A stretch of 64,000 nt of DNA from DATHTS01 sp041940425 (GTDB taxonomy: Bacteria > Acidobacteriota > Blastocatellia > Pyrinomonadales > Pyrinomonadaceae): assembly GCA_041940425.1 (NCBI GenBank), contig JBGTSF010000013.1, forward strand, positions 1-64,000, in the 5' to 3' direction. Position 1 is the stretch's first letter, and every line of letters starts with the position of its first letter. The notes below the pieces were generated by a model, which saw only the letters and a list, made by a program, of their open reading frames with translations, ran no database searches and was not told where the DNA came from. The position numbers and the translations under genes are program-made. Of this stretch, positions 59,131-64,000 are shown piece after piece.

Positions 59131-59835
59131 TTATGAAGGGCTGATTTCGACCGTCAATATAACGGTCGCGCGAACCTCGATCGTGCCGGGTTCGATCGGT
59201 GTCGAAGCGGCTTCGGTGCGCGCGTAGGCGACATCGCGCACGGGAATGACGGTCGGACTGCTTTCGCTGACCGAAAGCACGCGGACGATTTTCAGATTCA
59301 AAGCGGAAGCGAGCGATTCGGATTTTCCTCTCGCGTTGACCGCCGCTTCGCGTAAGGCTTGCGCCTGCACCGTTCGCTCGTCTTTGAGCGTGAACTGCAG
59401 ATTCTGAATGCGGTTCGCGCCCGCCTGTGTCGCCGTATCAATGACTTTGCCGACCTGCGTCAGATCGTCGAGCGTAACGCGGACGACGTTCGTCGCCGTG
59501 TAGCCGGTAATTGTCGGCTCGCCGCCTTCGCGCGGGTAGCGGTAATTCGGCGAAACCGTGTAGCTGATGGTTTTGACGTCCGCATTCGCGCCGAGAAGTC
59601 CGCGCAGGCGCGAAAGCGTCGCTTCGAGCTTTTGCGCGTTTTGCGAAACCGCCGTTTGCGAATTATCGGATTGCGTAACCACGCCGATGTCAATCCGCGC
59701 GCGGTCGGGCTGGACGGTAACGACCGCCTCGCCGCTCGTCTGAATCGAAGGCGGCAGTTTTTCCGTTCTCTCCTGCGCCGCGGTCTGCGCGGCAAATAAA
59801 ATCAATATAAATAAAAATCCTTTTGTAATATTCAT
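59131..59835 (-). CDS. SIMPL-domain (DUF541) periplasmic protein
   Basis: 234 residues with a signal peptide (to TAAQ) and the SIMPL fold: SGEAVVTVQPDRARIDIGV at the start, ITGYTATNVVRVTL in the middle and TIEVRATVILTVEI at the end. SIMPL proteins are trimeric or higher periplasmic assemblies linked to oxidative-stress resistance in some bacteria; molecular role not settled. It lies between two small membrane-protein genes. Confidence 0.85.
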   Translation of the reverse strand: MNITKGFLFILILFAAQTAAQERTEKLPPSIQTSGEAVVTVQPDRARIDIGVVTQSDNSQTAVSQNAQKLEATLSRLRGLLGANADVKTISYTVSPNYRYPREGGEPTITGYTATNVVRVTLDDLTQVGKVIDTATQAGANRIQNLQFTLKDERTVQAQALREAAVNARGKSESLASALNLKIVRVLSVSESSPTVIPVRDVAYARTEAASTPIEPGTIEVRATVILTVEISPS

Positions 59836-59844
59836 AATTTTTCC

Positions 59845-60333
59845 TCATTTAACATTTTCAATCGTTCGCGGCGTTGCGATAATCACCGAAACCGCGAGCA
59901 AACTAAATCCGGTAATTTTGATAAAAGCATTGACGGCGTGGGCGTATTCCCACTGGTCGCGCGTGCGCGTCCAATCCGGCGGAACGGGATTGGACAGCCA
60001 CCGGGCGAGTTCCGCGTTAGCCGAATTGACGAATATCAGCCAGCTTGCCAAAGCGACTGCCAAAACGATCGCTCCGCTCAATGTCCAGTAAAAAACCGAA
60101 CCGTGTCCGCGCAGTAAAATGGCTAAAATGAAAGCGGCTAAAATCGCGCCGATCTCGAAAAACGCGCCGACCGATCCGAAATATTTATAAACACCTTCAT
60201 AAACCGTTACTTTGACCCATAATTCCTGATCGAATTTTATTCGTTGAGGCAGTTCGAGCAGATGCGTCATTGACAAACTCAAGCTAAAAGCCGCCAGTAA
60301 CAACGTCGCAAATTGAAATATTTTAATAAGCAT
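59845..60333 (-). CDS. Membrane protein of unknown function
   Basis: 162 residues from the ATG at 60333; GAGGT upstream gives better spacing than the GTG at 60342. Four membrane helices (about 5-22, 53-70, 78-97 and 137-153), with a periplasmic loop LPQRIKFDQELWVKVTVYEG. No motif recognised. Similar in topology to the genes at 58596 and 60367. Confidence 0.65.
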   Translation of the reverse strand: MLIKIFQFATLLLAAFSLSLSMTHLLELPQRIKFDQELWVKVTVYEGVYKYFGSVGAFFEIGAILAAFILAILLRGHGSVFYWTLSGAIVLAVALASWLIFVNSANAELARWLSNPVPPDWTRTRDQWEYAHAVNAFIKITGFSLLAVSVIIATPRTIENVK

Positions 60334-60366
60334 TTTCTTCACCTCGTAAAAATCAGTGAGGTCGAA

Positions 60367-60822
60367 TTAATCATGCCCGCACCGCCAAAGGCTGATTCCC
60401 AACGCCGCCGGAAGCAAAATCGTCAACTGCAAAAACGGCAGCAGTCCGATTTCTAGCAGAGGCACGATCGGCATATAATCGCCGTAACTCCAAGTGCCTC
60501 GACTAAGCGCGATCGTTTCGATCAGCGCGGCGGAAACCGCGCCGAAAGCGGCGAAAATAAAAAAGTCCGACGCCTTCGCCGATTTCCACCAATGCCGGTC
60601 GAATTTGAATAAAGCGACGATCAAAAAAGCCGCGAGCGTGATAAACGCATCCGCCGCGCTGGCGATCGCAACGAGAATAAAAATCTCGAACGCGGAAGCC
60701 TCATCCAAACTGGAAAAAGCGAAAACCTGCGCCGATTCCCATAAAAGATTCAGCGCGAACGCCGCATTCCATAAGACGAAAAGAAATTTTTTGACGGAAC
60801 AGGCTGCTTTCATTAACTGCAT
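60367..60822 (-). CDS. Small membrane protein of unknown function
   Basis: 151 residues with about four membrane helices (including FLFVLWNAAFALNLLWESAQ near the N-terminus and PLLEIGLLPFLQLTILLP at the end). The motif NLLWE and a central Trp/His region (DRHWWKSAK) are noticeable. No family recognised. It is the first gene of the small-envelope-protein run and precedes no obvious terminator. Confidence 0.6.
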   Translation of the reverse strand: MQLMKAACSVKKFLFVLWNAAFALNLLWESAQVFAFSSLDEASAFEIFILVAIASAADAFITLAAFLIVALFKFDRHWWKSAKASDFFIFAAFGAVSAALIETIALSRGTWSYGDYMPIVPLLEIGLLPFLQLTILLPAALGISLWRCGHD

Positions 60823-60877
60823 TTACCTTCTCGCGGCGGCTCTCGATAAACTTTTCAAGCATCGGAAATTTTCTTTG

Positions 60878-62017
60878 TCAGACTTGCAGTTCGGCGCGTG
60901 TTCTGATGGTTTCCAGAATATGCCGGCGCGAAATTACACCCGCAAGCCGGTCTTTACTTATCACCGGCAGTTGATTGACATCGCCGCTTCCCATTTTTTC
61001 AAGGACTTCGCTCAGAGGAGTTTCCGGCTTAACGGTTTGCAGTTCGTCAAACGGTCGCATGATTTCTCCGACCGTTTTTCGCGTCCACTCGTTCGGGGAA
61101 ATTGCGGCGACTTCGTGCGGCGTAACGATTCCGGTAAACCGTTCGCCGTCCATCACGAAAAAACACCGCCGCCCGGTTTTGAGCATAAATTCGCTGACAA
61201 AAACGCGCAGGTTCAGATCCGCTTCGACCGTTTCACAATCGTTCCGCATCACGTCGCCGACGCGCACGCCGCGCAGGTTTTCGTTAATTTCGTTCTGCGC
61301 GTAGCTCGAACGCGCCGCGCTTAAAAGAAACCAGCCGATAAAGGCAATCCACAGACCGCCGAATCCCGCGCCCGCGAAAAACTGGAAAATTCCCCCGACG
61401 ATAAAAACGATTGCCGTGAACTGCCCGACACGCGCGGCAATGCGCGTCGCTTTTGTAACGTCATCGGTCGCCCACCAGAGAATCGCCCGCAAAACTCTTC
61501 CGCCGTCGAGCGGAAATCCGGGCAGCATATTAAAAACGGCGAGCGCGATATTGATATAGCCGAGCCAGACGAGCGCGGCAAGGACGGGAGTTTGGGGCGC
61601 GAGCATCGCGGTTTCGGGCGACCAGCCGAGCGCGACCGCCGCGAATAAACAAAAAATGCCGATCACGACGCTCATGATCGGTCCGGCGATGCCCATCCAA
61701 AATTCCGTGGCGGCATCGCCCGATTCCTTTTCGATCAGCGCGACGCCGCCCAGTGCGAACAGGGTGATCGAACGGACGGGCAGACCGCGCAGGCGCGCGA
61801 CGAACGCGTGCGCCATCTCGTGCAGAATAATCGCCGCAAAAAAAAGCAGTCCGGTGATGATCGCCGTCGTCCAGATCACGCCCGCCCCCCAATCCGCGCT
61901 GACCGAGGAAAAATGCGCGGCAAGCGAGAGCGTAACGAGCAGAGCGATAATCAGCCAACTGTAATGAAGTCCGAGCTGGATACCGAAAACCCGTATGAGT
62001 TTGATACTCGCCTGCAT
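60878..62017 (-). CDS. Site-2-protease-like M50 metalloprotease with CBS pair
   Basis: 379 residues with about six membrane helices. H66-E67-M-A-H70 and L170-D171-G-G-R give the zinc site of intramembrane M50 proteases. Two CBS domains follow at about 249-375 (VRVGDVMRNDCETV..., VGEIMRPFDELQ...). This is the SpoIVFB/CBS-fused rhomboid-type S2P group, which cuts membrane-bound regulators and may be gated by nucleotides. The substrate is not evident; no sigma/anti-sigma pair is nearby. Confidence 0.9.
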   Translation of the reverse strand: MQASIKLIRVFGIQLGLHYSWLIIALLVTLSLAAHFSSVSADWGAGVIWTTAIITGLLFFAAIILHEMAHAFVARLRGLPVRSITLFALGGVALIEKESGDAATEFWMGIAGPIMSVVIGIFCLFAAVALGWSPETAMLAPQTPVLAALVWLGYINIALAVFNMLPGFPLDGGRVLRAILWWATDDVTKATRIAARVGQFTAIVFIVGGIFQFFAGAGFGGLWIAFIGWFLLSAARSSYAQNEINENLRGVRVGDVMRNDCETVEADLNLRVFVSEFMLKTGRRCFFVMDGERFTGIVTPHEVAAISPNEWTRKTVGEIMRPFDELQTVKPETPLSEVLEKMGSGDVNQLPVISKDRLAGVISRRHILETIRTRAELQV

Positions 62018-62093
62018 AACTTTTTATTCAAACGCAATATCAATGCCTAATGATTTGTAACGAAAATTTTTAGACTAAAGTATCGAGTCCTTT

Positions 62094-62152
62094 CAGAGTT
62101 CAAACTTTTGTCAGCTTCACGGAAACGGCAAACTAAAGTTTGAACTCTGAAC
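62094..62152. repeat. Inverted repeat between the M50 and Gly-rich protein genes
   Basis: A perfect 17-bp inverted repeat, 62094-62110 with 62136-62152. Weak heptads are visible (CAGAGTT, CAAACTT; AGTTTGA, ACTCTGA). No T-tract follows. Confidence 0.8.
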
Positions 62153-62176
62153 TTTACAAATTTCAGTTATACAGGA

Positions 62177-62704
62177 CTAGCGATATATCTGCTGACCGTT
62201 ATATTTTTCCCAGACTTCGGCAACTTCGTTTGCTTCGGCTACGGTGCGCGGTCGGAAACCTAAAACGACACCGCCTTCGCGGATACCGGTTTCATACGCG
62301 CTTGCCGTTTCTTCGGGAATTCCCGAACCGACCAGCGCGCCGACCAGACCGCCTGCCGCGCCGCCCGCGCCCGCGCCCGCCAGTGCCGCCGCGAGCGGAC
62401 CGGCAACGATCAAACCCAAACCGGGAAGAACGACGTTCGTGCCGATCGCGGCAATCGCGCCGATGATCGCGCCGAGCGTTCCGCCGAGAGCCGCGCCGAC
62501 GCCCGTGCCTTCGGCGGCTTTATTGCCCATTTCGGTTTCGCCTCTGGTTGTTTGATATGTTTTGCGGGTTTCTTCCGACATCAGAATACTTATTTCGTCG
62601 CGTCCGTAGCCGCGATTCAACAGTTCCTGATAAGCTTCTTCCGCATCCCCGCGGTCACGGAAAAGAGCCGTCATCATATTTTCGTTTGTTACTGTATTTG
62701 CCAT
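62177..62704 (-). CDS. Gly-rich stress protein of the general-stress-17M type
   Basis: 175 residues from an ATG with AAGGAGGA upstream. The N-terminal YflT/general-stress-like segment (ALFRDRGDAEEAYQELLNRG) precedes a Gly/Ala-rich region (GAALGGTLGAIIGAIAAIG, GAGAGGAAGGLVGALVGSG) likely to form membrane-inserting glycine-zipper helices. Comparable proteins are induced by general stress. It stands next to BON and SpoIIAA-like genes, forming a stress-type cluster. Confidence 0.7.
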   Translation of the reverse strand: MANTVTNENMMTALFRDRGDAEEAYQELLNRGYGRDEISILMSEETRKTYQTTRGETEMGNKAAEGTGVGAALGGTLGAIIGAIAAIGTNVVLPGLGLIVAGPLAAALAGAGAGGAAGGLVGALVGSGIPEETASAYETGIREGGVVLGFRPRTVAEANEVAEVWEKYNGQQIYR

Positions 62705-62851
62705 TTATATTCCTCCTTGTATTTTTAATTCAATGTTTGGCGGGCGGAGTGTAATTCATTCCGCCCACATTTTTTCGCTTTTATCACCGAAGGGAAAAGC
62801 GCGAAATTTGTTTCTTTGAAACGAATAAAACATCGCGCCGTTTGTAGAAAT

Positions 62852-63448
62852 TTACGCCTTCAATGATTTCCGGTTATTGTTCAGCACTTTTATTCCCAAC
62901 GGCAGTCCGGCGGCGATTCCGCCGAATAAAATTGCCCAGCCGATATTTTTGCGCTGCCGCTTGCCGAACAGATCGGCTGCCAGCAAACCCAGCGCAAAAC
63001 CCCCGGCGGCTTTGAGCGTCGCCGTCTGGACGAATTCCGAAACGGTTAAATCCATCCGGCTTGGCTCGCGCTGGTCGGTTTTTAGCCATTCGAGCGCATC
63101 TTCTTTTTCATCGAACGAAAAATTTTTTCCTTCGAGCGTCGGAATCAGAGCGCACTCGACATCGAACGCGGTTTTGAGCCACGCCTTATCGGTAACGAGA
63201 ACCGCTTTTTCGATCTGCGGGACAATTCCCGGATTTTCAAGCCATAGCTTTATGTCTTTTTTGACGGCTTCCGCCGTTATATCGCTCAAATTGAAATCCC
63301 GCGCTTCGGCATACATCTTTATTTTTCCGTTGTCTTCGGCAGCCGTTTTCAATTTCTCGAAAACCTGTTCGATGTCCGCCGCTTCGATCCTGCCTTCAAA
63401 ATTAATGCCGACCGTGCGGTCTTCCTGCATTTCCAAAATCTCGATCAT
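62852..63448 (-). CDS. SpoIIAA-like (STAS) domain protein with C-terminal membrane part
   Basis: 198 residues. The first 120 residues match the SpoIIAA-like/STAS group (MIEILEMQEDRTVGINFEGR, VLVTDKAWLKTAFDVECAL), which is often fused to nothing else and is found in stress contexts. A C-terminal Gly/Ala-rich membrane segment (GGFALGLLAADLFGKRQRKN and WAILFGGIAAGLPLG) anchors it. Ligand unknown. Confidence 0.72.
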   Translation of the reverse strand: MIEILEMQEDRTVGINFEGRIEAADIEQVFEKLKTAAEDNGKIKMYAEARDFNLSDITAEAVKKDIKLWLENPGIVPQIEKAVLVTDKAWLKTAFDVECALIPTLEGKNFSFDEKEDALEWLKTDQREPSRMDLTVSEFVQTATLKAAGGFALGLLAADLFGKRQRKNIGWAILFGGIAAGLPLGIKVLNNNRKSLKA

Positions 63449-63491
63449 TTATTGTTCTCCTTCGATTTAAGAATCGAATCCATTTAATTTT

Positions 63492-63968
63492 TTACGGTCG
63501 CTCGCTTCTGACGGCGAGATCGTTATTGACCTCGAAAACGCCCGAAACCGTTTTTGCCCGGATGCCCGCCAGGTTTTTGTCGGCTTCCGAATCAACCACG
63601 CCTTTGAGCGTCGCCCGCCCGTTTTTCACGATGATGTGAATGCTCTGCAGCGAGCCGACCTGATAGCGAAACAGCGGACCCGAATAAATTTCGCGGTAAA
63701 GCTGTTCGCGCAAACGCTGGTCATTCGGCGAAACGGGCAACACTTCGATATTGTTGACGACCTGCGAAACGCCTCTGACATCTTCCACATAGGCTTCGGC
63801 GCGCGATTTCGTATCGGGCGGAGTCGTTACCTGCCCGCGAAGCGTAACCACGCCGGTCGGCGAAACGTCGAATTCGATCCAATCGAAAACCGAATAATAG
63901 GGAAGCGTTAAAAGCTCACTGCGGACTCTCCGCGCCAGATCCTGCGTGTTTCGCATATCATTGGTCAT
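63492..63968 (-). CDS. Tandem BON-domain protein
   Basis: 158 residues containing two BON domains, about 8-78 (VSPTGVVTLRGQVTTPP, VEDVRGVSQVVNNIEV) and 85-153 (IIVKNGRATLKGVVDSEADK, VSGVFEVNNDLAV). No signal peptide is seen, so it may act in the cytosol like some LysM-free BON proteins; most BON proteins bind phospholipid. It belongs to the stress-type cluster at the window end. Confidence 0.82.
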   Translation of the reverse strand: MTNDMRNTQDLARRVRSELLTLPYYSVFDWIEFDVSPTGVVTLRGQVTTPPDTKSRAEAYVEDVRGVSQVVNNIEVLPVSPNDQRLREQLYREIYSGPLFRYQVGSLQSIHIIVKNGRATLKGVVDSEADKNLAGIRAKTVSGVFEVNNDLAVRSERP

Positions 63969-64000
63969 ATTATTCCGGTTTGCCGGATCATCAGCCCCGT

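Overview
The window looks like chromosomal DNA of an acidobacterium, probably near the Blastocatellia/Pyrinomonadaceae. This is inferred from gene content: three VWA proteins of the type common in Acidobacteria, a very large Oar-like TonB receptor with an N-terminal carboxypeptidase-regulatory domain, a winged-helix/TPR transmembrane regulator, secreted M28 peptidases and PD40 propellers. Base composition is near balanced. No rRNA, tRNA, CRISPR array, transposase, integrase or phage gene was seen.

Layout. 1-4.8 kb: an alpha-2-macroglobulin-like protein cut by the window edge, ferredoxin, Rieske protein, CBS protein, VWA protein and Hsp20. 4.8-12.2 kb: Lon, a large secreted PPC/P-domain protein with a strong promoter and long leader, and a K+ channel with RCK domains. 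12.4-21 kb: the elongasome cluster mreB-mreC-mreD-mrdA-rodA followed by a class A PBP. 21-37.4 kb: esterase, lipoprotein, lipB, phosphomannomutase, two VWA proteins, M28 peptidase, PD40 protein, diiron ferritin-like protein, MBL hydrolase and an FAD reductase. 37.7-49 kb: TonB receptor, queG, SH3 protein, moaA, the methionine-salvage genes mtnB-mtnD-mtnC, msrA and a YVTN propeller. 49-64 kb: FG-GAP and S74-chaperone surface proteins, winged-helix/TPR regulator, M28 peptidase, a run of small membrane/envelope genes, an M50 protease and stress-type proteins (BON, SpoIIAA-like, Gly-rich).

The most unusual signal is a set of about 20 short repeat loci, mostly squeezed between stop and start codons. 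Most consist of a tandem array of a 7-nt unit, a short spacer, and the inverted complement of the same array. The unit differs from locus to locus (AAGGATG, AGATGTC, GAGGGAT, TACGTGA, AGTGCTA, CAGGAGA and others), but the 7-nt period and the inverted layout recur. Two loci (20955-21439 and 45493-45931) carry a gene between the arms, and in both cases it encodes a four-helix-bundle protein of the 23S rRNA intervening-sequence protein/Avd type, from two different subfamilies. Heptad arrays also lie in frame inside moaA and an FAD reductase gene. I infer a family of gene-bearing and gene-less elements resembling 23S rRNA intervening sequences (ORF between inverted repeats) and the heptanucleotide STRR repeats known from cyanobacteria. 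Mobility has not been shown; empty-site comparison with related genomes would decide it.
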